Assembly (NCBI GenBank): GCA_900555785.1
Contig: USMO01000010.1
Coordinates: 1-17,078 of the forward strand
Length of the DNA: 17,078 bases
DNA from: an uncultured Eubacteriales bacterium
GTDB lineage: Bacteria; Bacillota; Clostridia; Oscillospirales; CAG-272
Direction: 5' to 3'
In this document: one piece after another, positions 1 to 6,161 of the stretch
Layout: every line of letters starts with the position of its first letter
Position numbering within the stretch: position 1 is the first letter of the stretch
Notes under the pieces: model-generated
Seen by the model: only the letters and a program-made list of their open reading frames with translations
The model's database searches: none
Told to the model about the DNA's origin: nothing
Program-made: the position numbers and the translations under genes

Positions 1-903
1 CTCCGTTCGCCATGCCTGCAAATCCTCGTTGAAATCCTTGTGTTCCGGTGACAGGCGGTAAACCGATAAGGACGGATACCGTTCTTTCAGTTCTTTTGCG
101 ATTCGTAGACAAGCGCGGTTTCCTGCGTCATCGTTGTCCAAGCACAGGATAATTTTCCGCAGATGGTCGTTCTGCTCTATCATCTGCTTTGCCGCAATCG
201 GGGCAACCGAGCAGAGCGCGACATAGCTATCCTGTTGCCAATCCTGCGGGTACATCGTGATATACGACATGAGGTCTATCGGCGCTTCAAAAACGAACAG
301 GCGCTCGGATGTTCCCGACCAGTGAAAACTGTATTGCGGAGCACTTCCGTCCGCGTTGCACTTGAAACTGCTTCCGGTGCTTGTCCCCCGCTTGTGCGCA
401 TGACGGGCAGTCCCTCTCTCATCGTAGCCGACAAATACGCAGTTGTGGTAGGTTGCTTCTTCGTAAAGCAGCTTCGCGTGCGTAAATGCGCGGATGACAT
501 CCCGGTCAATCCCGCGCTGTTTCATGAGGTAAGCATAAATCCGGTGCATATCCGAATTGGCGGGTGGCAGGGTGAACGGCTTTTGTTCCTTTTTCTTTTC
601 CTGCTTCTGCTGATTGATAACCGCCACCCCAACATCCGCGCCGAGCAAAAAGCGAACCGCTGACGGATAGTCCGGACAATCAAAAAAGCGGCGTGCAAAA
701 TCAATCGCATCGCCGCCTTCGCGCGTATATTGGTTGTACCATAGGTTGCCCTGAACGGAAACTTTCTCACATCCGTTCATCCAGACAACACTCCTGCCCT
801 CGCGCTTGAGATCATACCCCTGCCGCCGCAAGAACTCCGCAAGATCGGTCGCCCGTGCCTGCTCCCGCTCGGCGGGGGTGAAGTTGATATATGTGGTTGA
901 CAT
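1..903 (-). CDS. TOPRIM-domain protein (DUF3991/Toprim_2-like), C-terminus cut by window edge
   Basis: The frame is open from an ATG at 903 to base 1, giving 301 codons with no stop, so the C-terminus lies outside the window. AAGGAG stands 9 bases before the ATG. Residues 53-71 (NLWYNQYTREGGDAIDFAR) look like the DNA-contacting part of a CHC2-type primase domain, but the zinc-binding cysteine set is not there. The TOPRIM signature is visible: an acidic E206 in FVFEAPIDLMSY and a DxD at 256-258 in LCLDNDDAG. A Lys/Glu/Gln-rich linker lies at about 98-108. Known of the family: such proteins accompany relaxases in conjugative and mobilizable elements of Firmicutes and are thought to act on element DNA (primase or nicking/closing type). 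Inference: part of the same element as the relaxase at 2398-3606. The exact biochemical role is unknown. Confidence 0.85.
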   Translation of the reverse strand, partial: MSTTYINFTPAEREQARATDLAEFLRRQGYDLKREGRSVVWMNGCEKVSVQGNLWYNQYTREGGDAIDFARRFFDCPDYPSAVRFLLGADVGVAVINQQKQEKKKEQKPFTLPPANSDMHRIYAYLMKQRGIDRDVIRAFTHAKLLYEEATYHNCVFVGYDERGTARHAHKRGTSTGSSFKCNADGSAPQYSFHWSGTSERLFVFEAPIDLMSYITMYPQDWQQDSYVALCSVAPIAAKQMIEQNDHLRKIILCLDNDDAGNRACLRIAKELKERYPSLSVYRLSPEHKDFNEDLQAWRTE

Positions 904-926
904 TTTTCTGTTCTCCTTTTTCTATA

Positions 927-988
927 CCTCAAATTAGTCAAGCGAATTACCTCAAATCAGTCAAGTTTATTGTCTCAAATCAATCAGA
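927..988. repeat. Three iteron-like 16-bp direct repeats, 23-bp period
   Basis: Imperfect copies start at 927 (CCTCAAATTAGTCAAG), 950 (CCTCAAATCAGTCAAG) and 973 (TCTCAAATCAATCAGA), exactly 23 bp apart. They lie just upstream of the TOPRIM gene on the minus strand and upstream of the ATPase promoter on the plus strand. Read on the minus strand the unit is CTTGACT-A/G-ATTTGAGG, which nearly matches 13421-13437. They may be binding sites of a regulator or replication/transfer protein; which one is unknown. Confidence 0.75.
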
Positions 989-1016
989 TTAGTCCCCGCA
1001 AATTACGCAAATTCCC

Positions 1017-1045
1017 TTGACATTTTCTTGTTTTTGGGGTATAAT
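1017..1045 (+). promoter_or_regulatory. Consensus sigma-70-type promoter of the AAA+ ATPase gene
   Basis: TTGACA at 1017-1022 and TATAAT at 1040-1045 are separated by 17 bp, a perfect vegetative consensus. Transcription would start near 1052, which rules out the upstream in-frame ATG at 1028 and supports the ATG at 1076 with GGAGGT at 1065-1070. Confidence 0.85.
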
Positions 1046-1075
1046 AGGAATATCCGTATAACCTGGAGGTTTTCT

Positions 1076-2356
1076 ATGGATTATAAAAAACGAATTATTG
1101 ACGATCAGTTGGACCTGAAACTGGAATCATTCGGAGCCACCTTAATTGTAGGTCCGAAGGGCTGCGGAAAAACAACCTCGGCAAAGCAAAAGGCAAAAAG
1201 TTTTTTGGAATTTCAAGATGAAGAGCAACGCGAAAATTTGCTTGCGGTCGCCAATACCGCGCCGTCCAAGCTGTTGATTGGTGACAAACCGCGATTGTTT
1301 GACGAATGGCAGGATGCCCCAAAGCTTTGGGGAACTATCCGGAAATCTGTCGATGATACCGGCAAAAACGGGTTGTACATTCTCACCGGCTCATCCTCAA
1401 AGGATATTGCAAAGCCGCATACCGGAACTCTGCGGATCAGCCAATTGAAAATGTATCCGATGAGCCTTTATGAAAGTGAGGAATCCAACGGCAGTGTTTC
1501 TTTATTGGAACTGTTCAATCATCCCGACCAATTTGACGGTTGCGTTTCCGGTCTGACCATTGACGGTTTAATTTTTGCAATCTGTCGCGGCGGATGGCCC
1601 AAAAGCCTGATGAACCCAACCGAGCGCTCCAAACTGGAGGTTGCCAAAGACTTATACAGACAAACATATTCCGTTGATATCAGTAGCATTGATACCGTTC
1701 GGCGAAATCCTCGATGGGCACAAGCTATTTTACAGTCTTACAGCCGCAACATCTGTACGCTTGCAGAATCCAAGACCATTTTGGGCGATGTCCGTGCAAA
1801 TTTTGACATCAGTCATACGACCTTCTTTGAGTATGTTCAGGCGCTTGAAAGGCTTTATATCGTCGAAGACATTGACGCATGGTGTCCCGCCATCCGATCC
1901 AAAACGGTTATCCGTTCCTCTAAAAAGCGGAACCTAATTGACCCATCCATTGCCGTTGCCGCGATGGGATTGTCACCCGAATATTTCAACACAGATTTCA
2001 AAACGCTTGGATTTCTGTTTGAGTCCATTTGCTTGCGCGATCTCAAAATCTATTCCTCCAGTCTTGACGGTGACATTTGTTACTACCATGATCGCTATGG
2101 GTTGGAAGCTGACGGTGTTCTGCATCTCAATGACGGTCGCTATGCCCTGATTGAATTCAAGCTCGGCTCTCACGAAATTGATGACGGGGCAAAGCATCTG
2201 AACGAGATTGAGCGACTGATTCGGGAATACAATGCGACAGAAAAGCAATGCCCGATACGGTTGCCTGATTTGAAAATGATTATCACCGGGACACAGTACG
2301 GATATCGTCGGGATGACGGAGTATTCGTGATTCCGATTGGATGTCTGAAAAACTAA
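1076..2356 (+). CDS. AAA+ ATPase with C-terminal DUF4143 (PD-(D/E)XK-like) domain
   Basis: This is a 426-residue protein. Walker A is GPKGCGKT at 26-33, Walker B is RLFDEW around 73-78, and a sensor-like YILTGSSS lies at 101-108, typical of the AAA_14 group. The C-terminal part carries GLEADGV (D346) followed by ALIEFKLG (E360, K362), the spacing of a PD-(D/E)XK nuclease-fold core, as in DUF4143 proteins. The family is widespread in bacteria and archaea, often on accessory DNA, and has no settled function; nuclease activity is not established. The start at 1076 is chosen because it follows GGAGGT by 5 bases and the promoter start point excludes the ATG at 1028. The gene runs opposite to the flanking mobilization genes and has its own promoter and an end hairpin, so it looks like an independent cargo unit. 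Confidence 0.9.
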   Translation: MDYKKRIIDDQLDLKLESFGATLIVGPKGCGKTTSAKQKAKSFLEFQDEEQRENLLAVANTAPSKLLIGDKPRLFDEWQDAPKLWGTIRKSVDDTGKNGLYILTGSSSKDIAKPHTGTLRISQLKMYPMSLYESEESNGSVSLLELFNHPDQFDGCVSGLTIDGLIFAICRGGWPKSLMNPTERSKLEVAKDLYRQTYSVDISSIDTVRRNPRWAQAILQSYSRNICTLAESKTILGDVRANFDISHTTFFEYVQALERLYIVEDIDAWCPAIRSKTVIRSSKKRNLIDPSIAVAAMGLSPEYFNTDFKTLGFLFESICLRDLKIYSSSLDGDICYYHDRYGLEADGVLHLNDGRYALIEFKLGSHEIDDGAKHLNEIERLIREYNATEKQCPIRLPDLKMIITGTQYGYRRDDGVFVIPIGCLKN

Positions 2357-2363
2357 CAAAAAT

Positions 2364-2397
2364 GAGCCTCTTTTGAGATTGCATTCAAAAGAGGCTC
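2364..2397 (-). terminator. Intrinsic terminator between convergent genes
   Basis: A perfect 13-bp stem (GAGCCTCTTTTGA at 2364-2376 with its complement at 2385-2397) closes an 8-base loop. On the minus strand it is followed by ATTTTTGTT, a U-rich tract, so it best serves the relaxase transcript. It begins 8 bases after the stop of the ATPase gene and may also act weakly on the plus strand. Confidence 0.85.
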
Positions 2398-3606
2398 CTA
2401 CTCTAATTTCATCCCCTGCGCCAATTTCTTTTCATCTATCTGCCGCCGCTGTTTGCGGTCGATCTTGGTGATTTTGTGGCGGTCGGTATCCTCGTAAAGA
2501 AGTTGGGCAAGGGATGCAAACAGGCGGGCAACGGTGGTTGCAATCACGGTATGGTTATGGTTCGCATTATAATTTGCCTTATTATAATTTGCCTTATGTT
2601 TTCCCGGATTGTAATTTCCTGTTCCCGTCTGTTCCGCTTCTTCCCCGCCGTGCTTTTCCTGCACTACCCCTTCTGGCAAGTCGGCAAAGGCAAGATTTTC
2701 GGCTTCTTGGAGAATCATATTTTTGATTGTCCGGAACTCCGGATTATCTGTCAGCGGAACGCGTTCCGGCATCTCGTCTTTGTAAAAGCGGATGCCGGAT
2801 TCTTTTTGTTCGTACCAGAGGTTGTACAGTTCCGCAATGCGCGGGTCTTTGGCAAATTCCGTCACGGTTGCGTCCACAAGGCGTTTGAGTTCCGGTTTCA
2901 GGTAGCCGTATTGCTTTTTCCCTGTTGTTGTGGAGATCTGCCGCGACAGTTGCAGCAGCAGGTTTTCGATTGTCTTGTTTTCGTAAGTGCCGGCGTTGAT
3001 TGCCCCGATGATCTCCCGCATCCGCTCGCGGCTCTCCTGCCGCAGGGCGTTTCTTGCATTTGTATAGCTGTCATAAATATTGCACCAATCCTGCGCGAAG
3101 ATGCTTTTGGCAAAGGACGAACGCAGCTTCTCGATACCCTTTTCGGAAAGGTAGCCCTCCTTTTCGTCCTCGCTCCAGACCATCAAATGCACATGGGGAT
3201 GGTGCTTTTCATTATGGAACGCCGCATACCACCGGAGATTTCCCTGTGGAATGTGGAGCTGCTCCGCAATCTCCGAGCGTTCCGAACGAAGGAAATCCCG
3301 CCAACATGTGGCGGTGTCAAAGCCGAGGCGTTCGGCATCCTCCCGTGACAGGGAGAGGATAACCGTCCAAAGGTTGCCTTGATACAAGTTTAGTTCTCTT
3401 GAAAGTTGCCGCAGATTTATCTCTACTCCCTCATCCGAGAACAGCCCCTGACTGCGCGGGCGGGTGGCAATATAATCCGCGTAAGTCTTTTGCTCCTGCG
3501 GTAACTTCTCCACGCCCTCCCGTGTGGCGATATATGTTGCATACCCGCCCGCTTTCCGCTTCCTGGTCGGCTTCAGATACCGGAATTTCGTTATCAGCTT
3601 TGCCAA
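2398..3606 (-). CDS. Relaxase, MobP3-like
   Basis: This is a 402-residue DNA-nicking transfer protein if translation starts at TTG 3606. That start gives MAKLITKFRYLKP, has GGAGG 10 bases upstream, and overlaps the upstream gene's stop by 13 bases. An in-frame ATG at 3663 would add 19 residues buried in the upstream gene. GGYATYIATREGVEKL (20-35) is the N-terminal signature seen in gut-Firmicutes MobP relaxases. HNEKHHPHVHL (131-141) holds the HxHxH metal site at 136, 138 and 140 of HUH relaxases. The tail has an Asn/Tyr-rich stretch (NYNPGKHKANYNKANYN) encoded partly by a tandem 15-bp repeat. Known of the family: it nicks oriT and pilots single-stranded DNA into the recipient. No coupling protein or type IV secretion gene is in the window, so the element may be mobilizable rather than self-transmissible. 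The MobP3 label is from memory. Confidence 0.88.
   Translation of the reverse strand: MAKLITKFRYLKPTRKRKAGGYATYIATREGVEKLPQEQKTYADYIATRPRSQGLFSDEGVEINLRQLSRELNLYQGNLWTVILSLSREDAERLGFDTATCWRDFLRSERSEIAEQLHIPQGNLRWYAAFHNEKHHPHVHLMVWSEDEKEGYLSEKGIEKLRSSFAKSIFAQDWCNIYDSYTNARNALRQESRERMREIIGAINAGTYENKTIENLLLQLSRQISTTTGKKQYGYLKPELKRLVDATVTEFAKDPRIAELYNLWYEQKESGIRFYKDEMPERVPLTDNPEFRTIKNMILQEAENLAFADLPEGVVQEKHGGEEAEQTGTGNYNPGKHKANYNKANYNANHNHTVIATTVARLFASLAQLLYEDTDRHKITKIDRKQRRQIDEKKLAQGMKLE
2566..2595. repeat. Perfect 15-bp tandem duplication inside the relaxase gene
   Basis: ATTATAATTTGCCTT occurs twice back to back (2566-2580, 2581-2595). It is a multiple of three and adds KANYN-type residues to the relaxase tail without breaking the frame, so copy number could vary between strains. 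Confidence 0.85.
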
Positions 3607-3998
3607 TTGACCGCATCCTCCATGGAAAAGGTCCCGTTCAGGCGCTTGACCTCTTTGACGCACTCCCCGCGCAGGCGCTCCAATGTCAGCTTGTCAATTT
3701 CCTGCGTTGCCGCAACAATGTTCATCAGCATTGCCATCTCAACCGACAGCTTGAACAGCATGGACGCGTGACGGTGGTCACTTTCGGCAACGATGCCTTT
3801 CATAGTTGACAGGAATGCGCCCGGCAAAAAGGCGGTGTTCTCCCCCGCGCTGAGGTAGCCGAGGTAGGCAAGCACCGCCTTTTCAATAAATTCGGACAGG
3901 CTCCCGCAATCGTCCTGCGCGGAGGCTGTCCGTACCTTTTCCATTGTCTCCGGTTTCAGCCACAGCGCAAACCGGATTTTGTCTTTTACTGCTTTCAT
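3594..3998 (-). CDS. Ribbon-helix-helix mobilization accessory protein (MobC-like)
   Basis: This is a 134-residue protein starting at ATG 3998, with AGAGAGGA just upstream; an upstream in-frame ATG at 4064 would add 22 residues without a good ribosome site. Residues 7-47 (KIRFALWLKPETMEKV...SLSEFIEKAVLAYLGYL) match the beta-strand plus two-helix layout of a ribbon-helix-helix DNA-binding domain. The rest is helical and unrecognised. It overlaps the relaxase start by 13 bases, pointing to translational coupling. Known role of such partners: they bind oriT, help the relaxase melt and nick it, and often repress their own operon. The CGACATCG repeats right upstream (4012-4066) are candidate binding sites. 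Confidence 0.82.
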   Translation of the reverse strand: MKAVKDKIRFALWLKPETMEKVRTASAQDDCGSLSEFIEKAVLAYLGYLSAGENTAFLPGAFLSTMKGIVAESDHRHASMLFKLSVEMAMLMNIVAATQEIDKLTLERLRGECVKEVKRLNGTFSMEDAVNWQS

Positions 3999-4007
3999 AG
4001 TCCTCTC

Positions 4008-4066
4008 TTTCCGACATCGTTCCGACCCCGTAACAGAACGGTTTCCGACATCGCGGCACGACATCG
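4008..4066. promoter_or_regulatory. CGACATCG triple repeat upstream of the RHH gene
   Basis: CGACATCG occurs at 4012-4019, 4046-4053 and 4059-4066. The first two sit in a longer repeat, TTTCCGACATCG (4008-4019, 4042-4053), 34 bp apart. They lie 10-68 bp before the RHH start, the usual place for operator or relaxosome sites. The function is inferred. Confidence 0.5.
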
Positions 4067-4084
4067 CAGAGACTTCTGCAAACT

Positions 4085-4207
4085 GCCGAAACCGCCCCGA
4101 AAACCGCCCTTCCGCTCGGCTTTGCCGAACGGTGTGACCCCGCCGCGGACGCGCACGACCCCGCGGCTTTCTCCTGCTTACGCATGAGAACGAATCATGC
4201 CGAACGG
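4085..4207. other. Candidate origin of transfer (repeat-dense, GC-rich intergenic DNA)
   Basis: Short repeats crowd this non-coding stretch. GCCGAAACCGCC and CCGAAAACCGCCC stand in tandem (4085-4109). An imperfect 9-bp hairpin CCGCTCGGC/GCCGAACGG with a TTT loop lies at 4112-4132. GCCGAACGG returns at 4199-4207, and GACCCCG recurs near 4136, near 4157 and also at 4024. The position directly upstream of the mobilization genes is where oriT usually lies. No nic site can be named from sequence alone. Confidence 0.4.
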
Positions 4208-4220
4208 AGCTGTTTCTCTT

Positions 4221-5114
4221 TTACATCTGCGTCCCCTGCGGTTTCAGAATCAGGCGTTCCAGTTCCTTTGCCGCGATGCTGAGGGTCTGTTCATGCCGCT
4301 TCACGATGCGTATTTCACGCTCGGGGAGCGACTTTTCGGTTTCGATGACGAAAACGCCCTCCACGCCCTGAAGAAATTCCCTTGGGATAAACCCGATGCC
4401 GAGGTCGGCTTTGACCATCGGCAGAATCTGGTCTGCCGTTGCCGCTTCGGTTTCGGGATGGTAGTGCAGTCCCTCCTCTGCAAAAAAATCCGAATACAGC
4501 TCAAAGGATTTGGTCTGCGTTCCAAGCGAGATCATGGGGTAGCTGAGCAGTTCCGCGAAGCTGACCTTCTCCCCCAACAGTTCCGAAAATGCGGCACTGC
4601 AGACCGCGACCTCATGGAATTTCTGCACGGTCACTTCCTCAATCATGGCAGACGGCAGAGTCGGAGTGGTCACAACGGCAATATCCGCAATGCCGTTTTT
4701 GATGGCGTCCACCGCCTGCGGGGTGGAATGGTTGCTGATTTTGAGTCGGATGCCGGGGTAGAGCGTGCGGTACTGCTTCAGAACGGGGAGCAGGACGCAA
4801 TGCAGGGCGACCTCGCTTGCCGCAACAAAGACCGTCCCCTTTTCCAGATTGCGGCTCTCGATAATCTCTGCCTCCCCTGCTTCGATGTTCTCAAACGCGA
4901 TGCGGATATGCCCGAACAACCGCTCCCCCTCGGGGGTCAGCTTCATGCCGCGGTTGTTTCGGATGAACAGCGGACACCCCAGTTCACTCTCCAGCGTTTT
5001 AATGGCGCGGGTCAGGTTGGGTTGGTTGTTGAGCAGAATTTTTGCCGCCTGCGTGATGTTCCCGTATTTCGCTACATAATAAAAAATCCTGTAATAATCA
5101 TAACTGATGTACAT
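4221..5114 (-). CDS. LysR-family transcriptional regulator
   Basis: The protein has 297 residues, the normal LysR length. The N-terminal winged helix-turn-helix is clear: YRIFYYVAKYGNITQAAKIL, then NQPNLTRAIKTLESELGCPLF and the wing RNNRGMKLTPEG (about 8-63). The rest is the two-lobed effector-binding domain (about 90-290), with VFVAASEVALHCVLLPVL at its first strand. AAGGAG lies 8 bases before ATG 5114. It is transcribed away from the kinase-MATE-cat1-sucD-4hbD operon, and the two promoters overlap, the standard LysR arrangement. It is therefore the likely regulator of that operon and of itself. The effector is unknown; succinate, 4-hydroxybutyrate or a drug-like MATE substrate are guesses. 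Confidence 0.93.
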   Translation of the reverse strand: MYISYDYYRIFYYVAKYGNITQAAKILLNNQPNLTRAIKTLESELGCPLFIRNNRGMKLTPEGERLFGHIRIAFENIEAGEAEIIESRNLEKGTVFVAASEVALHCVLLPVLKQYRTLYPGIRLKISNHSTPQAVDAIKNGIADIAVVTTPTLPSAMIEEVTVQKFHEVAVCSAAFSELLGEKVSFAELLSYPMISLGTQTKSFELYSDFFAEEGLHYHPETEAATADQILPMVKADLGIGFIPREFLQGVEGVFVIETEKSLPEREIRIVKRHEQTLSIAAKELERLILKPQGTQM

Positions 5115-5170
5115 CCCGTTTTCTCCTTCTGTAATTCATTTTTAACATGGCAACCATATAAATAAAAGAT

Positions 5171-5199
5171 TTTACATATATCAGCACATGGAGTATACT
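5171..5199 (+). promoter_or_regulatory. Promoter of the kinase-MATE-cat1-sucD-4hbD operon
   Basis: TTTACA at 5171-5176 and TATACT at 5194-5199 are 17 bp apart. The start point would be near 5206, giving a leader of about 58 bases before ATG 5264. The -10 lies in the palindrome GTATACTATAC (5193-5203), which is shared with the divergent promoter and may be a LysR operator. Confidence 0.7.
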
Positions 5200-5220
5200 A
5201 TACGCGTACAGAAAAGTCAA
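5192..5220 (-). promoter_or_regulatory. Divergent promoter of the LysR gene
   Basis: On the minus strand TTGACT (5220-5215) and TATACT (5197-5192) are 17 bp apart. The -10 overlaps the plus-strand -10 (5194-5199) within the 8-bp palindrome AGTATACT, so the two promoters should exclude each other. The leader to ATG 5114 would be about 70 bases. Confidence 0.65.
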
Positions 5221-5263
5221 GTGCAATTCTGTAACTTTTTCAGACAGGAGAAGGTACAAACAA

Positions 5264-5878
5264 ATGAAAAGCACAATCATCTGCATCGGAAGGCAGTACG
5301 GAAGCGGCGGGCGCGAGATCGGCGAGAAGCTGGCAGGACGGCTCGGTGTGGTTTGCTACGACAAGCTTCTGATCTCCCGGGCGGCGCGCGAAACGGGGAT
5401 GTCCCCGGAGACCGTGGCAGCCGATGAGGAAAAGCCGATCGGGCTTTCGCTCGCGGTATCGGGTAACCCGTTTGCGGACACCGCAACGATGGGCGAGACG
5501 TTCTACTCCGAAAAGCAGCGCGTGTTTGAGGCAGAGAGCAAGACAATTCTCGAGCTTGCGGAAAAAGGTCCATGCGTCATCATCGGGCGTTGCGCATCCT
5601 CCATCCTGCGGGGCACAGGCTACGATGTGCTTTCGGTCTTTGTTTATGCGGACATGGAAGATCGTGCGGAGCGGATTGCCGAGCGGTGCGGCATCGGCAC
5701 GAAGGCGGCAATGCGCAAAGCGGAAAAGGTGGATCGGATGCGCAAAAAATACTTTGATTTCTATTCCGACACGCCGTGGGGCGATGTTGCAAGCTATGAT
5801 CTGATGGTTTCTTCGAGCCGCTACGGAATCGATGGTACGGCGGATGTGATTGCGAAAGCGGTCACCGACAAAATGTGA
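5264..5878 (+). CDS. Cytidylate kinase-like family protein
   Basis: The protein has 204 residues. It starts MKSTIICIGRQYGSGGREIG; GRQYGSGG (9-16) is the variant P-loop of the Cytidylate_kin2 family. CVIIGRCASSIL follows, with a helical lid rich in Arg/Lys (MRKAEKVDRMRKKYFDFYS) and the closing YDLMVSSSRYGIDG, all typical of that family. GGAGAAGG lies 9 bases before the ATG. True cytidylate kinases make CDP from CMP; members of this shorter family are common in Clostridia, and their substrate is not established. It is the first gene of the operon, with only 10 bases before the next. Its connection with the metabolic genes downstream is unknown. Confidence 0.88.
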   Translation: MKSTIICIGRQYGSGGREIGEKLAGRLGVVCYDKLLISRAARETGMSPETVAADEEKPIGLSLAVSGNPFADTATMGETFYSEKQRVFEAESKTILELAEKGPCVIIGRCASSILRGTGYDVLSVFVYADMEDRAERIAERCGIGTKAAMRKAEKVDRMRKKYFDFYSDTPWGDVASYDLMVSSSRYGIDGTADVIAKAVTDKM

Positions 5879-5888
5879 GGTGTTTGAA

Positions 5889-6161
5889 ATGGAACTTGCT
5901 TTGGAACTGATTACGGATATTTGCATTGACATCGGAATGGCGATTCTGCTTTTCACCCTGATCCGCAAAAGCGGCAAACGGATTCCCGGCGCGCGGCTGC
6001 TCTCCGCAACCGTCGGGCTTGGGTTTGTGTTCGGAACCATTGCCGCAGGGATGCGCGGGATTAACGCGTTCGTTATTCCCGATGCGCTCGGGTTCATTCT
6101 TTCCTACTCGGCGTTCCTCTTTACCTTCCCCGGTAAAAAATCGGAGGGCAGCGGCAAATGA
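5889..6161 (+). CDS. Small membrane protein of unknown function
   Basis: This is a 90-residue protein starting at ATG 5889, with GTGAGG 7-12 bases upstream; an in-frame ATG at 5850 lies inside the kinase gene and is less likely. Three hydrophobic stretches are visible: about 7-22 (LITDICIDIGMAILLF), 39-55 (SATVGLGFVFGTIAAGM) and 59-80 (INAFVIPDALGFILSYSAFLFT). The C-terminal tail is basic and polar (PGKKSEGSGK). I do not recognise the family. Its stop overlaps the MATE start (ATGA at 6158-6161), so the two are probably translationally coupled and may be expressed in fixed ratio. Confidence 0.72.
   Translation: MELALELITDICIDIGMAILLFTLIRKSGKRIPGARLLSATVGLGFVFGTIAAGMRGINAFVIPDALGFILSYSAFLFTFPGKKSEGSGK

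Noticed and set aside
2476..3348. Long plus-strand frame (290 codons) opposite the relaxase
   Set aside because: It is the complement of a clear relaxase coding sequence, with cysteine- and phenylalanine-rich composition typical of shadow frames.
3883..4185. Minus-strand frame across the oriT candidate region
   Set aside because: It overlaps the RHH gene in another frame, and its upstream part is just the repeat-dense non-coding DNA; no ribosome site.
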